Shown here in pieces: positions 8,717-18,031 of a stretch of 64,000 nucleotides of DNA. The position numbers were made by a program, and so were the translations under genes. The stretch spans positions 3,070,501-3,134,500 of the forward strand of contig NZ_CP031396.1 in the NCBI RefSeq assembly GCF_003363755.1, read 5' to 3'. The notes under the pieces are model-generated. The model was given only the letters and a program-made list of their open reading frames with translations, searched no databases and was not told the origin of the DNA. Every line of letters starts with the position of its first letter. Positions within the stretch are counted from its first letter, which is position 1. This stretch comes from Pseudomonas protegens (lineage in GTDB: Bacteria; Pseudomonadota; Gammaproteobacteria; Pseudomonadales; Pseudomonadaceae).

Positions 8717-9535
8717 ATGAACACGACTCGTATCGCTTTTATCGGCGCCGGCAACATGGCGGCCAGCCTCATCGGTGGCCTGCGGGCCAAAGGCCTTGAG
8801 GCGGCACAGATCCGTGCCAGTGACCCCGGCGCCGAAACCCGGGCCAAGGTGGCTGCCGAACACGGCATCCAGGTGTTCGCCGACAACGCCGAAGCCATCG
8901 CCGGCGTCGATGTGATCGTCCTGGCGGTCAAACCCCAGGCCATGAAAGCCGTGTGCGAAGCCCTGCGCCCGAGCCTGCAGCCGCAGCAGCTGGTGGTGTC
9001 CATTGCCGCCGGCATCACCTGCGCCAGCATGAACCACTGGCTCGGCGAGCAACCGATCGTGCGCTGCATGCCCAACACCCCGGCGCTGCTGCGCCAGGGC
9101 GTCAGCGGCCTGTATGCCACCGCCCAGGTCAGCCCTGAACAGCGCCATCAGGCCGAAGAACTGCTGTCCGCCGTGGGCATCGCCCTGTGGCTGGATCAAG
9201 AGCAACAACTGGACGCTGTGACCGCGGTGTCCGGCAGCGGCCCGGCGTATTTCTTCCTGCTGATCGAAGCCATGACCGCCGCTGGCGAAAAGCTCGGCCT
9301 GCCTCGGGAAACCGCCGCCCAACTGACCCTGCAGACCGCCCTGGGGGCGGCTCACATGGCAGTGTCCAGTGACGTCGACGCCGCCGAGCTGCGCCGCCGC
9401 GTAACGTCGCCAGCCGGCACCACGGAAGCCGCGATCAAATCGTTCCAGGCCAACGGCTTTGAAGCCCTGGTGGAAAAAGCATTGGGTGCCGCCGCGCACC
9501 GCTCGGCCGAAATGGCCGAACAACTCGGTCGTTAA
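8717..9535 (+). CDS. proC: Pyrroline-5-carboxylate reductase
   Basis: 272 residues. The N-terminal Rossmann motif IAFIGAGNMAASLIGGL binds NAD(P)H. The C-terminal dimerisation/substrate domain has the family signature with RRRVTSPAGTTEAAI and VSGSGPAYFF. It catalyses the last step of proline synthesis in the cytosol. A ribosome-binding site (AAGGACC) lies close to the ATG. It sits in the yggS-proC-yggT-yggU run. Confidence 0.96.
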   Translation: MNTTRIAFIGAGNMAASLIGGLRAKGLEAAQIRASDPGAETRAKVAAEHGIQVFADNAEAIAGVDVIVLAVKPQAMKAVCEALRPSLQPQQLVVSIAAGITCASMNHWLGEQPIVRCMPNTPALLRQGVSGLYATAQVSPEQRHQAEELLSAVGIALWLDQEQQLDAVTAVSGSGPAYFFLLIEAMTAAGEKLGLPRETAAQLTLQTALGAAHMAVSSDVDAAELRRRVTSPAGTTEAAIKSFQANGFEALVEKALGAAAHRSAEMAEQLGR

Positions 9536-9559
9536 CTCGCCCCTACAAAGGAATCGATA

Positions 9560-10147
9560 ATGTTCGGACTCAACGACGCTGCCATTTTTGTGATTCAGAC
9601 CCTGGGCAGCCTGTACCTGCTGGTGGTCCTGCTGCGCTTCATGCTGCAAGTGGTGCGGGCGAACTTCTACAACCCTATCTGCCAGTTCATCGTGCGCGCC
9701 ACCCAGCCATTGCTCAAACCCCTGCGCCGGGTGATCCCCAGCATGTTCGGGCTCGACATGTCCTCGCTGGTCCTGGCCCTGATCGTCCAAATGGCGCTGT
9801 TCGCCATCGTCCTGACCCTCAGCCAAATCTCCTTCAATGCCCTGGGACTGCTGCTGTGGGCGCCGATCGGGATCTTTGCGCTGTTCCTGAAGATCTGGTT
9901 CTTCGCCATGATCATCAGCGTGATCCTGTCCTGGGTCGCTCCTGGCAGCCAGAGCCCGGGCGCGGAACTGGCCTACCAGATCAGCGAGCCGCTGCTGGCC
10001 CCATTCCGGCGCATCGTGCCCAACCTGGGCGGCCTGGACATCTCGCCGATCCTGGCCTTCATCGTGATCCAGCTGGTGCAACAGTGGCTGATTCCGCGCC
10101 TGGCGCTCTACACCTTCATGCCCCCTGAGTTGTTCGGGCTGATCTGA
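9560..10147 (+). CDS. yggT: YggT family integral membrane protein
   Basis: 195 residues with two YGGT repeats. Each has hydrophobic helices followed by a PLLKPLRRVIPS- or PLLAPFRRIVPN-type motif (at about 52-63 and 147-158). The role is unknown; homologues have been tied to osmotic stress and membrane organisation. It shares TGATG with yggU, so the two are probably translationally coupled. Confidence 0.9.
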   Translation: MFGLNDAAIFVIQTLGSLYLLVVLLRFMLQVVRANFYNPICQFIVRATQPLLKPLRRVIPSMFGLDMSSLVLALIVQMALFAIVLTLSQISFNALGLLLWAPIGIFALFLKIWFFAMIISVILSWVAPGSQSPGAELAYQISEPLLAPFRRIVPNLGGLDISPILAFIVIQLVQQWLIPRLALYTFMPPELFGLI

Positions 10148-10440
10148 TGAGCTACTTCCGCTGGGACGGTGACGATCTGATTCTCGATTGTCACCTGCAA
10201 CCCAAGGCCAGCAGCGACGAGTTCGCTGGCCTGCATGGGGAGCGGCTGAAGATCCGCCTCACCGCCCCGCCTGTGGAGGGCAAGGCCAATGCTCACTTGA
10301 TGGGGTTCCTGGCCAAGGCTTTCGGCATTCCCAAGAGCCACGTCAGCCTGGTCAGTGGCGAGTTGAACCGGCAGAAGCGCGTGCGCCTGCAAGCGCCGAA
10401 GAAGCTGCCGGATCTGCCGGGGCTGGCGCGCCCTGCCTGA
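10147..10440 (+). CDS. yggU: DUF167 / YggU family protein
   Basis: 97 residues. The family pattern LHLQPKASSDEFxG, LKIRLTAPPVEGKAN and VSGELNRQKRVRL is clear. It is a small cytoplasmic alpha/beta protein of unknown function. It overlaps yggT by one base and ends just before a REP pair. Confidence 0.9.
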   Translation: MSYFRWDGDDLILDCHLQPKASSDEFAGLHGERLKIRLTAPPVEGKANAHLMGFLAKAFGIPKSHVSLVSGELNRQKRVRLQAPKKLPDLPGLARPA

Positions 10441-10501
10441 TTCTTCGGCAAGCCGGCTCCTACGTCCCAGGTCCGCTGTAGGCGCTGGCTTGCCAGCGAA
10501 T
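10441..10501. repeat. REP pair (imperfect hairpin)
   Basis: The left unit GGCAAGCCGGCTCCTAC (10447-10463) and the right unit GTAGGCGCTGGCTTGCC (10478-10494) are inverted copies of the window's main REP family. They separate yggU from metX. Confidence 0.7.
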
Positions 10502-10603
10502 CTCACCCCGCCATTTCTCCAACCAAATACAGCCCCGGGCTTTGCTTGCCGCTGGGGGCAGCGGTCTTTAGACTTACGCCTCATTTAAATGAGAGCAGGG
10601 TCG

Positions 10604-11743
10604 ATGCCAACTGCCTTTCCCCCCGATTCTGTTGGTCTGGTCACGCCAGAAATAGCGCACTTCAGCGATCCTCTGGCCCTGGCCTGCGGACGCGCGCTAC
10701 CGGCCTACGACCTGATCTACGAAACCTATGGTCAGCTCAACGCCAGCGCCAGCAACGCGGTGCTGATCTGCCACGCCCTGTCCGGCCATCATCACGCCGC
10801 CGGCTACCACAGCGTCGATGACCGCAAGCCCGGTTGGTGGGACAGCTGCATCGGTCCCGGCAAGCCCATCGATACCAACAAGTTCTTCGTGGTCAGCCTC
10901 AACAACCTCGGCGGTTGCAACGGCTCCACCGGCCCCAGCAGCCTCAATCCGGAAACCGGCAAGCCGTTCGGCGCCGATTTCCCGGTGCTCACCGTGGAAG
11001 ACTGGGTGCACAGCCAGGCGCGCCTGGCGGACCGCCTGGGCATTGCCCAGTGGGCAGCGGTGATCGGCGGCAGCCTGGGCGGCATGCAGGCCCTGCAATG
11101 GACCATCACCTACCCGGACCGGGTACGGCACTGCCTGGCCATCGCCTCGGCGCCCAAGCTCTCGGCGCAGAACATCGCCTTCAACGAAGTGGCGCGCCAG
11201 GCGATTCTCACCGACCCGGAGTTCCACGGCGGTTCTTTCCAGGAACAAGGCGTGATCCCTAAACGCGGGCTGATGCTGGCGCGCATGGTCGGGCACATCA
11301 CCTACCTGTCCGATGACTCCATGGGCGAGAAATTCGGCCGCGGTCTCAAGAGCGAAAAGCTCAACTACGACTTCCACAGCGTCGAATTCCAGGTGGAAAG
11401 CTACCTGCGCTACCAGGGCGAAGAGTTTTCCGGGCGTTTCGACGCCAACACCTACCTGCTGATGACCAAGGCCCTGGACTATTTCGACCCGGCGGCGAAC
11501 TTTGACGACGATCTGGCCAAGACCTTCGCCAACGCCAGCGCCAAGTTCTGCGTGATGTCCTTCACCACCGACTGGCGCTTCTCCCCGGCCCGTTCCCGGG
11601 AGCTGGTGGACGCGCTGATGGCGGCGCGCAAGGACGTCTGCTACCTGGAGATCGACGCACCCCAGGGGCACGACGCCTTCCTGATCCCGATCCCGCGCTA
11701 CTTGCAGGCCTTTAGTCACTACATGAACCGCATTACCTTGTGA
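10604..11743 (+). CDS. metX: Homoserine O-acyltransferase (succinyl type in Pseudomonas)
   Basis: 379 residues, alpha/beta hydrolase fold. The nucleophile is in [26 protein letters not shown] precedes it, and the acid and histidine are in the C-terminal FTTDWRFSP and GHDAFLIP blocks. It activates homoserine for methionine synthesis; Pseudomonas members are described as using succinyl-CoA. The start is ATG 10604 ([13 protein letters not shown]), preceded by GAGCAGGG; an upstream ATG at 10589 is also possible. metW follows after 7 bases. Confidence 0.94.
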   Translation: MPTAFPPDSVGLVTPEIAHFSDPLALACGRALPAYDLIYETYGQLNASASNAVLICHALSGHHHAAGYHSVDDRKPGWWDSCIGPGKPIDTNKFFVVSLNNLGGCNGSTGPSSLNPETGKPFGADFPVLTVEDWVHSQARLADRLGIAQWAAVIGGSLGGMQALQWTITYPDRVRHCLAIASAPKLSAQNIAFNEVARQAILTDPEFHGGSFQEQGVIPKRGLMLARMVGHITYLSDDSMGEKFGRGLKSEKLNYDFHSVEFQVESYLRYQGEEFSGRFDANTYLLMTKALDYFDPAANFDDDLAKTFANASAKFCVMSFTTDWRFSPARSRELVDALMAARKDVCYLEIDAPQGHDAFLIPIPRYLQAFSHYMNRITL

Positions 11744-11750
11744 GGACACG

Positions 11751-12371
11751 ATGAGAGCCGATCTGGAAATCATCCAGGAATGGATCCCCGCCGGCAGCCG
11801 CGTCCTCGACCTGGGCTGCGGTAACGGCGAGCTGCTGAGCTGGCTGCAGGAACACAAGCAAGTCACCGGCTACGGCCTGGAAAACGACCCGGACAACATT
11901 GCCGAGTGCGTGGCCAAGGGCATCAACGTGATCGAGCAGGACCTGGACAAGGGTCTGGGCAACTTCGCCAGCAACAGCTTCGATATCGTGGTCATGACCC
12001 AGGCCCTGCAGGCCGTGCACTACCCGGACAAGATCCTCGACGAAATGCTCCGGGTCGGCCGCCAGTGCATCATCACTTTCCCCAACTTCGGCCACTGGCG
12101 CTGCCGCTGGTACCTGGCCAGCAAGGGGCGGATGCCGGTCTCGGAGTTCCTGCCGTACACCTGGTACAACACGCCGAACATCCACTTCTGCACCTTCGAG
12201 GACTTCGAAGAGCTGTGCCGCGAGCGCCAAGCCCGGGTGATCAACCGCCTTGCCGTCGATCAACAACACCATCACGGGTGGGCCAGTAAGCTATGGCCTA
12301 ATCTGTTGGGAGAGATCGGCATCTACCGCGTCAGCAGTCCCGGCCTGCAAGATCACAAGGTCGCGGTATAA
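11751..12371 (+). CDS. metW: Methionine biosynthesis protein MetW
   Basis: 206 residues of a class I methyltransferase-like fold. The SAM-type glycine loop is VLDLGCGNGELL (residues 18-29), followed by IIFPNFGHWRCR-like and NTPNIHFCTFEDF blocks typical of MetW. It is needed with MetX for homoserine acylation, probably as a partner protein. The pairing with metX (7-base gap) is conserved. Confidence 0.94.
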   Translation: MRADLEIIQEWIPAGSRVLDLGCGNGELLSWLQEHKQVTGYGLENDPDNIAECVAKGINVIEQDLDKGLGNFASNSFDIVVMTQALQAVHYPDKILDEMLRVGRQCIITFPNFGHWRCRWYLASKGRMPVSEFLPYTWYNTPNIHFCTFEDFEELCRERQARVINRLAVDQQHHHGWASKLWPNLLGEIGIYRVSSPGLQDHKVAV

Positions 12372-12397
12372 ACCACGTTGCATCGAGGAGAACCATC

Positions 12398-12832
12398 ATG
12401 GGACGTCTGGTGACATTTCTATTGGCTGCCTGCCTGAGCTTCAGTGCCCTGGCGGCAGACCCGATCAAGAGCGAGCGCAAGGAGGTGTTCGGTGACATCA
12501 CCGTGCACTACAACACCTTCAACTCCACCTACCTGCAACCTGACGTCGCCAGGGCCGCGGAGCTGGTTCGCAGCAAGAGCCAGGGCGTGATCAACGTCTC
12601 CCTGATCAAGGATGGCAAGCCGCTGGTCGGCCAGGTCAGCGGTACGGTCAAGGACCTGACCAGCAAGAGCATCCCGCTGAAATTCCGCCAGATCACCGAA
12701 CAGGGCGCGATCTACTACATCGCCCAGTTCCCAGTGGAACAGCAGGAAACCCGTACCTTCACCATCACCGTGCAAACGGGTGGCGATACCAACAGCTTCA
12801 GCTTCAACCAAGAGCTATTCCCGGGCGAATAA
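12398..12832 (+). CDS. Periplasmic DUF4426 protein
   Basis: 144 residues with a Sec signal peptide (cleavage after LALAA-type residues near 20). A beta-rich domain follows, with [21 protein letters not shown] and [12 protein letters not shown]. This is the DUF4426 pattern found in gamma-proteobacteria between metW and rdgB. No function is known. Its stop shares one base with the rdgB start (TAATG), so co-expression is likely. Confidence 0.85.
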   Translation: MGRLVTFLLAACLSFSALAADPIKSERKEVFGDITVHYNTFNSTYLQPDVARAAELVRSKSQGVINVSLIKDGKPLVGQVSGTVKDLTSKSIPLKFRQITEQGAIYYIAQFPVEQQETRTFTITVQTGGDTNSFSFNQELFPGE

Positions 12833-13425
12833 TGAACCTTACGCAACTCGTACTGGCCAGCCACAACGCCGGCAAACTCAAAGAACTCCAGGCCATGCTC
12901 GGCGCCTCGGTGCAACTGCGCTCGATCGGCGAGTTCAGCAGCGTCGAGCCGGAAGAAACCGGTCTGTCGTTCGTCGAAAACGCCATCCTCAAGGCGCGCA
13001 ATGCCGCACGCATTTCCGGCCTGCCGGCACTGGCGGACGATTCCGGCCTGGCGGTGGACTTTCTCGGCGGCGCGCCGGGCATCTACTCGGCGCGCTATGC
13101 CGACGGCCAGGGCGACGCGGCGAACAACGCCAAGCTGCTCGAAGCCCTGAAAGACGTCCCCGAAGCCCAGCGCGGCGCGCAGTTCGTCTGCGTCCTGGCC
13201 CTGGTGCGGCACGCCGACGATCCGTTGCCGATCCTCTGCGAAGGCCTGTGGCACGGGCGCATCCTCACCGCCGCCAGTGGCGAACACGGTTTCGGCTACG
13301 ACCCGTTGTTCTGGGTGCCGGAACGTGACTGCTCCAGCGCCGAGCTGGGCCCCGTGGAGAAAAACCAGCTCAGCCACCGCGCCCGCGCCATGGCCATTCT
13401 GCGGCAACGCCTGGGCCTGAAATGA
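12832..13425 (+). CDS. rdgB: Non-canonical purine NTP pyrophosphatase (dITP/XTP)
   Basis: 197 residues, Ham1 family. SHNAGKLKE at the start binds the triphosphate, followed by [34 protein letters not shown], and [12 protein letters not shown]. It hydrolyses dITP, ITP and XTP to monophosphates, keeping deaminated purines out of DNA and RNA. It overlaps hemW by 4 bases (ATGA). Confidence 0.95.
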   Translation: MNLTQLVLASHNAGKLKELQAMLGASVQLRSIGEFSSVEPEETGLSFVENAILKARNAARISGLPALADDSGLAVDFLGGAPGIYSARYADGQGDAANNAKLLEALKDVPEAQRGAQFVCVLALVRHADDPLPILCEGLWHGRILTAASGEHGFGYDPLFWVPERDCSSAELGPVEKNQLSHRARAMAILRQRLGLK

Positions 13426-14624
13426 GCCAGGACCGATCCGCGTCGCCGCTGATTCTCGGCGGCGCGCCAACGCCTCGGGCGGCGCTGCCCCAGTTGCCGC
13501 CCCTGGCGCTGTACATCCACATCCCGTGGTGTGTACGCAAATGCCCTTATTGCGATTTCAACTCCCACGCCGCCAGCCCGACGTTGCCGGAAGAAGAGTA
13601 CGTCGACGCCCTGCTGGCCGACCTCGACCTGGAGCTGCACGCGGTGCATGGCCGCGAGCTGAGCTCGATCTTCTTCGGCGGCGGCACCCCGAGCCTGTTC
13701 AGCGCCCAGGCCCTGGGGCGGCTGCTCCAGGGCGTGGAACAACGCATCGCCTTCGCCAGCGATATCGAAATCACCCTGGAAGCCAACCCCGGGACCTTCG
13801 AGCAGGAGAAATTCACCGCCTATCGCGCCCTGGGAATCAACCGCCTGTCCATCGGCATCCAGAGCTTCCAGGAACAGAAGCTCAAGGCCCTGGGCCGCAT
13901 CCACAACGGTGACGAAGCGGTACGCGCCGCCGGCATGGCGCGCCAGGCCGGGTTCGACAACTTCAACCTGGACCTGATGCACGGCTTGCCGGATCAGTCC
14001 CTGGACGATGCCCTGGGCGATCTGCGTCAGGCCATTGCGATGAAGCCGACCCACCTGTCCTGGTATCAGCTGACCCTGGAACCCAACACGGTGTTCTGGA
14101 ACCAGCCGCCGGTGCTGCCGGAGGACGACACCCTGTGGGATATCCAGGAAGCCGGCCAGGCACTGCTGGCCGAGCATGGCTACGCCCAGTATGAAGTGTC
14201 GGCCTACGCCCAGCCCGGACGCGCGGCGCGGCACAACCTGAACTACTGGAGCTTCGGCGACTTCATCGGCATCGGTGCCGGCGCCCACGGCAAGCTCAGC
14301 CACCCGGACGGGCGCATTCTGCGCACCTGGAAGACCCGCCTGCCCAAGGACTACCTGAACCCGGCCAAGCCGTTCAAGGCTGGCGAGAAGACCCTGGGCA
14401 ACGACGAGCTGCCGTTCGAGTTCCTGATGAACGCCCTGCGCCTCACCGATGGCGTCGACGCCGCACTGTTCGCCCAGCGCACCGGCCTGGATCTGGCCAG
14501 CCTTGCCGAAGGTCGGCGTCAGGCCGAACAAAGTGGCTTGTTGCAGGTCGAACCGTCACGCCTGGCGGCCACGGCCCGCGGGCAACTCTTCCTCAATGAC
14601 CTGCTGCAATACTTTCTGATCTAA
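13422..14624 (+). CDS. hemW: Radical SAM heme chaperone HemW
   Basis: 400 residues. The radical SAM cluster motif is CxxxCxxC with Cys37, Cys41 and Cys44 ([13 protein letters not shown]). It is followed by [18 protein letters not shown] and [12 protein letters not shown], and by the C-terminal HemN domain with [18 protein letters not shown] residues. HemW is a heme-binding protein for delivery to respiratory enzymes, often misannotated as oxygen-independent coproporphyrinogen oxidase. The N-terminus is about 25 residues longer than the E. coli form. Confidence 0.94.
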   Translation: MSQDRSASPLILGGAPTPRAALPQLPPLALYIHIPWCVRKCPYCDFNSHAASPTLPEEEYVDALLADLDLELHAVHGRELSSIFFGGGTPSLFSAQALGRLLQGVEQRIAFASDIEITLEANPGTFEQEKFTAYRALGINRLSIGIQSFQEQKLKALGRIHNGDEAVRAAGMARQAGFDNFNLDLMHGLPDQSLDDALGDLRQAIAMKPTHLSWYQLTLEPNTVFWNQPPVLPEDDTLWDIQEAGQALLAEHGYAQYEVSAYAQPGRAARHNLNYWSFGDFIGIGAGAHGKLSHPDGRILRTWKTRLPKDYLNPAKPFKAGEKTLGNDELPFEFLMNALRLTDGVDAALFAQRTGLDLASLAEGRRQAEQSGLLQVEPSRLAATARGQLFLNDLLQYFLI

Positions 14625-14633
14625 GGAAATCAC

Positions 14634-14957
14634 ATGGATCTGGTACTCGACCTGCTTGCCACCGTGTCCCGCTGGAGTCGCAGCAACCTCTCGGAAATCG
14701 CCCTGGCATTGGTGGGCTGCCTGCTGGTGCTGTTCGGCGCGGACATCAAGGGTTGGGTCGAGCAGCGCCTGGGCGGCATCGCCGGTGCCCTGCGCGTGCC
14801 GCTGATGGCCCTGCTGTGCATGGTCGGCAGCGGCCTGGCGCTGATCTACGCCACGCCGTGGATCGTCCGCGGCCTGAGCCAGTTCAACAACTACAGCCTG
14901 GCGCCAGTGCTGCTGGTGGTGCTGGTGCTGATTGGCGTGGTCGCCGACCGCCGCTGA
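14634..14957 (+). CDS. DUF3392-type small membrane protein
   Basis: 107 residues with about three hydrophobic helices (residues 20-36, 52-72, 85-103). A motif FGADIKGWVEQRLGGIAGALR lies between the first two. The length and this arrangement fit DUF3392 proteins of gamma-proteobacteria. No function is known. AAGGAAAT precedes the ATG. It follows hemW by 9 bases and precedes kptA by 27, so it is likely in the same transcript. Confidence 0.72.
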   Translation: MDLVLDLLATVSRWSRSNLSEIALALVGCLLVLFGADIKGWVEQRLGGIAGALRVPLMALLCMVGSGLALIYATPWIVRGLSQFNNYSLAPVLLVVLVLIGVVADRR

Positions 14958-14984
14958 CCTGCAGCCCGCTATTCAAGGAAGAAC

Positions 14985-15533
14985 ATGAGCAAGAAAGTCA
15001 TCGAAGACACCAGCAAGTTCCTCAGCTACGTGCTGCGCCACGAGCCCCAGGCCATCGGTCTTGAGCTGGACAGCCAAGGCTGGGGCGATCTCGACGCACT
15101 GATCAGCGGCGCGGCCAAGAACGGCCGGCAACTGAGCCGGGAACTGATCGAGCGGGTGGTCGAAGGCAACGACAAGAAGCGCTTCGCCCTCTCCGCTGAC
15201 GGCCAGCAAATCCGCGCCGTTCAGGGACACTCCAACAAGGCCGTGCAATTGCAGCTTGAGGCAAAGCAACCGCCCGCCGTGCTCTACCACGGCACTGCCA
15301 CGCGCTTCATGGAGTCGATCAATGAGAAGGGGCTGATCCCGGGCTCACGCCATCACGTGCACCTGTCCCAGGAAATCGACACCGCCCGGGCCGTGGGCCA
15401 GCGTTACGGCAAGGTGGTGATCCTGCAGATCGACGCCCAGGCCATGCAGGCCCAGGGTTTCACCTTCTATCAGGCAGAGAATGGGGTGTGGCTGACCGAC
15501 CAGGTGCCGGTCAGTTTCATCAAAGCCTTGTAG
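14985..15533 (+). CDS. kptA: RNA 2'-phosphotransferase KptA/Tpt1
   Basis: 182 residues. The N-terminal SKFLSYVLRHEP supplies Arg18-His19, KKRF gives Arg66, and VQGHS, LYHGT and HVHLSQE blocks follow. These are the active-site elements of Tpt1, which moves an internal 2'-phosphate from RNA to NAD+. Eukaryotes use this in tRNA splicing, but bacteria lack that pathway, so the in vivo substrate is unclear. The downstream REP unit separates it from convergent trmB. Confidence 0.93.
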   Translation: MSKKVIEDTSKFLSYVLRHEPQAIGLELDSQGWGDLDALISGAAKNGRQLSRELIERVVEGNDKKRFALSADGQQIRAVQGHSNKAVQLQLEAKQPPAVLYHGTATRFMESINEKGLIPGSRHHVHLSQEIDTARAVGQRYGKVVILQIDAQAMQAQGFTFYQAENGVWLTDQVPVSFIKAL

Positions 15534-15539
15534 GAGTCA

Positions 15540-15594
15540 GCTGGCTGGCGAAGGCGTCCTTGAGGGCACCTTCGCTAGCAAACCAGCGCCTACA
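15540..15594. repeat. Degenerate REP pair
   Basis: CTGGCTGGCGAAGG and CCTTCGCTAGCAAACCAG are inverted, imperfect REP units between the convergent kptA and trmB stops. They can form a hairpin around the TCCTTGAGGG loop. Confidence 0.55.
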
Positions 15595-15612
15595 ACAGCG
15601 GCTGTACGGGGC

Positions 15613-16338
15613 TCAGTCGAGCTTTTCGAACTTCAGATCCCACACACCATGGCCCAGGCGCTCGCCACGACGCTCGAACTTGGTGATCGGGCGTTCAGCC
15701 GGGCGCGGCACGCACTTGCCGTCTTCGGCCAGGTTGCGGTAACCCGGGGCGACGTTCATCACCTCCAGCATGTATTCGGCATAGGGCTCCCAGTCGGTGG
15801 CCATGTGCAGAATGCCGCCCACCTTGAGCTTGCTGCGCACCAGTTCGGCGAAAGAGGCCTGGACGATGCGGCGCTTGTGGTGCCGGCTCTTGTGCCACGG
15901 ATCGGGGAAGAACAGCATCAGCCGATCCAGGCTGTTGTCGGCGATACAGCGATTGAGCACTTCAATCGCGTCGCAATCGTAGACCCGCAGGTTGGTCAGG
16001 CCCTGAGTCAGCACGCCATTGAGCAGCGCGCCGACGCCCGGACGGTGAACTTCCACACCAATGAAGTCCTGCTCCGGAGCCGCCGCGGCCATTTCCAGCA
16101 GCGAGTGGCCCATGCCGAAGCCGATTTCCAAAGAGCGCGGCGCTGAACGGCCGAACACCTGGTCGTAGTCCACCGGGGCGTCAGCCAGGGGCAGCACATA
16201 CAGCGGCGCGCCCTGATCCAGGCCGCGCTGCTGGCCTTCGGTCATGCGCCCGGCGCGCATCACGAAACTCTTGATGCGGCGGTGTTGGCGCTCGTCGCCG
16301 GCTTCCGGCTGGATTGGCGTGTCGTTTGATTCAGTCAT
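15613..16338 (-). CDS. trmB: tRNA (guanine-N7-)-methyltransferase
   Basis: 241 residues. The SAM loop is [15 protein letters not shown], followed by [15 protein letters not shown], the signature [18 protein letters not shown], and the C-terminal PITKFERRG. It methylates G46 of tRNAs. The ATG at 16338 is chosen over a TTG one codon upstream; TAAGAG precedes it at good spacing. It starts 9 bases after thiG ends, so thiS-thiG-trmB probably form one transcript. Confidence 0.95.
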   Translation of the reverse strand: MTESNDTPIQPEAGDERQHRRIKSFVMRAGRMTEGQQRGLDQGAPLYVLPLADAPVDYDQVFGRSAPRSLEIGFGMGHSLLEMAAAAPEQDFIGVEVHRPGVGALLNGVLTQGLTNLRVYDCDAIEVLNRCIADNSLDRLMLFFPDPWHKSRHHKRRIVQASFAELVRSKLKVGGILHMATDWEPYAEYMLEVMNVAPGYRNLAEDGKCVPRPAERPITKFERRGERLGHGVWDLKFEKLD

Positions 16339-16347
16339 CAATGGCTC

Positions 16348-17142
16348 TTACTTGATCAGACCATCCAGCGGCGAAGAGGCGCTGGCATAGAGTTTCTTCG
16401 GCATGCGACCGGCGAGGTACGCCAGGCGGCCCGCGACAATTGCGTGTTTCATGGCTTCGGCCATCAGCACCGGTTGCTGCGCATGGGCGATGGCCGAGTT
16501 CATCAGCACCGCTTCACACCCCAGCTCCATGGCGATGGTGGCGTCGGAGGCAGTGCCGACACCGGCATCCACCAGCACCGGGACCTTGGCTTCTTCGAGG
16601 ATGATCTGCAGGTTGTACGGGTTGCAGATCCCCAGCCCGGTGCCGATCAGGCCCGCCAGGGGCATGACCGCGATGCAGCCCATTTCCGCCAGTTGGCGAG
16701 CGATGATCGGGTCATCGCTGGTGTAGACCATCACGTCGAAACCTTCCTTGACCAGCACTTCGGCGGCCTTGAGGGTTTCCAGCACGTTGGGGAACAGGGT
16801 CTTCTGGTCGGCCAGGACTTCCAGCTTGACCAGGTTGTGGCCGTCTAGCAGTTCGCGAGCCAGGCGGCAGGTGCGTACCGCTTCCACTGCGTCATAGCAG
16901 CCGGCGGTGTTGGGCAGGATGGTGTAGCGATCCGGTGGCAGGATATCCAGCAGGTTCGGTTCGCCCGGGTTCTGGCCGATATTGGTCCGGCGCACGGCGA
17001 CGGTGACGATCTCGGCACCCGAGGCCTCGATGGCCAGGCGGGTTTCTTCCATGTCGCGGTACTTGCCGGTGCCTACCAGCAAACGCGACTGGTACGTCCG
17101 ACCGGCCAGGACGAAAGGCTTGTCACTACGAACGTTGCTCAT
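16348..17142 (-). CDS. thiG: Thiazole synthase
   Basis: 264 residues, TIM barrel. The lysine forming the Schiff base with DXP lies in [34 protein letters not shown] and the phosphate-binding [13 protein letters not shown] follow. It builds the thiazole phosphate from DXP, dehydroglycine and ThiS thiocarboxylate. thiS is encoded upstream on the same strand. Confidence 0.97.
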   Translation of the reverse strand: MSNVRSDKPFVLAGRTYQSRLLVGTGKYRDMEETRLAIEASGAEIVTVAVRRTNIGQNPGEPNLLDILPPDRYTILPNTAGCYDAVEAVRTCRLARELLDGHNLVKLEVLADQKTLFPNVLETLKAAEVLVKEGFDVMVYTSDDPIIARQLAEMGCIAVMPLAGLIGTGLGICNPYNLQIILEEAKVPVLVDAGVGTASDATIAMELGCEAVLMNSAIAHAQQPVLMAEAMKHAIVAGRLAYLAGRMPKKLYASASSPLDGLIK

Positions 17143-17304
17143 CGGAAATCCTCTGTTGGGGTGAGGTTCTTGCAGAATTCTGTATCAGGCCCGGGGCCCT
17201 GGAGCCCTCATTCCGGGGCCGGTGAACGCGTCTTCCATGGGAGAGGCCCGGAGCCGGGCCAGGGCGCTGCGCGGAATACGTAGCAGCGCGATTGACGCCA
17301 GTGG

Positions 17305-17505
17305 CTAGCCGCCGCCGATGGCGTGGACCACTTCCACCTGGTCGCCCTCGTTGAGGGCGGTCTCGGCGTGCTGGCTGCGCGGAACGATATCCAGATTGAG
17401 TTCCACCGCGATCCGGCGTCCGGTCAGGTCCAGACGGGTCAGCAGGGCCGCAACGGTCGAGCCGTCGGGCAGTTCAAAGGATTCACCGTTCAACTGAATG
17501 CGCAT
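17305..17505 (-). CDS. thiS: Sulfur carrier protein ThiS
   Basis: 66 residues with a ubiquitin-like fold, ending in the obligatory Gly-Gly (AIGGG). MRIQLNGESFELPDGSTV and IAVELNLDIVPRSQ match the family. The C-terminal glycine is adenylated and thiocarboxylated to donate sulfur to ThiG. ATG 17505 gives the standard 66-residue length; an in-frame start 6 codons upstream is less likely. The 162 bases between thiS and thiG hold short GC-rich inverted repeats but no gene. Confidence 0.93.
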   Translation of the reverse strand: MRIQLNGESFELPDGSTVAALLTRLDLTGRRIAVELNLDIVPRSQHAETALNEGDQVEVVHAIGGG

Positions 17506-17576
17506 GCTCGAGGCCGCCATCATTTTTAGGGGCCAGCATTCTAGCCCGATCGTGACCTAAAGGTCAGCTACAAGCG

Positions 17577-17957
17577 TCAGCCGGCCCCTTGCAGGCGCCA
17601 GGCGGCAAGGCCCAGCAGAAACCAGCCAACCAGGAAGGCCAGGCCACCGAAGGGGGTGATGATGCCCAGCTTGCTGATGCCGCTCAGGGTCAGCAGGTAC
17701 AGGCTGCCGGAGAACAACAGGATGCCCAGGGTGAACGCGATACCGGCCCAGGTCACCAGCCGCCCTGGAATATGCGCCGCCAGCAAGGCGACGCCGAACA
17801 GCGCCAGGGTATGCACCAGCTGGTAAGTGACCCCTGTATGAAAAATAGCCAAGCACTCGGTGCTCAGGCGGTTTTTCAGACCGTGAGCGGCAAAGGCGCC
17901 GAGGGCGACCCCGGTGAAACCGAAGAAAGCGGCCAGCATCAGGAAGCCACGCAACAT
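17577..17957 (-). CDS. DUF423 family membrane protein
   Basis: 126 residues with four hydrophobic segments. GVALGAFAAHGLK at about 16-28 and HTGVTYQLVHTLALF at about 41-55 are the DUF423 (YgdD-like) hallmarks. It is an inner-membrane protein of unknown function. It is divergent from mtgA and shares that promoter region. Confidence 0.88.
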   Translation of the reverse strand: MLRGFLMLAAFFGFTGVALGAFAAHGLKNRLSTECLAIFHTGVTYQLVHTLALFGVALLAAHIPGRLVTWAGIAFTLGILLFSGSLYLLTLSGISKLGIITPFGGLAFLVGWFLLGLAAWRLQGAG

Positions 17958-17992
17958 GAGGAACTCCAGTCAGATTCAGCGCAAAGGGTCTG

Positions 17993-17998
17993 TATAAT
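17993..17998 (+). promoter_or_regulatory. Candidate -10 element for mtgA
   Basis: A perfect TATAAT preceded by TG lies 33 bases before the mtgA ATG. The hexamer 17 bases upstream is not a good -35. It is a plausible sigma-70 promoter, unproven. Confidence 0.4.
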
Positions 17999-18031
17999 GG
18001 CGCGCTCAACGGGTTCGGCCAAGCCATCTCT

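Noticed and set aside
10502..10603. Possible SAM-responsive riboswitch upstream of metX
   Set aside because: The gap is short, and apart from the REP pair I cannot find a conserved SAM-riboswitch core by eye.
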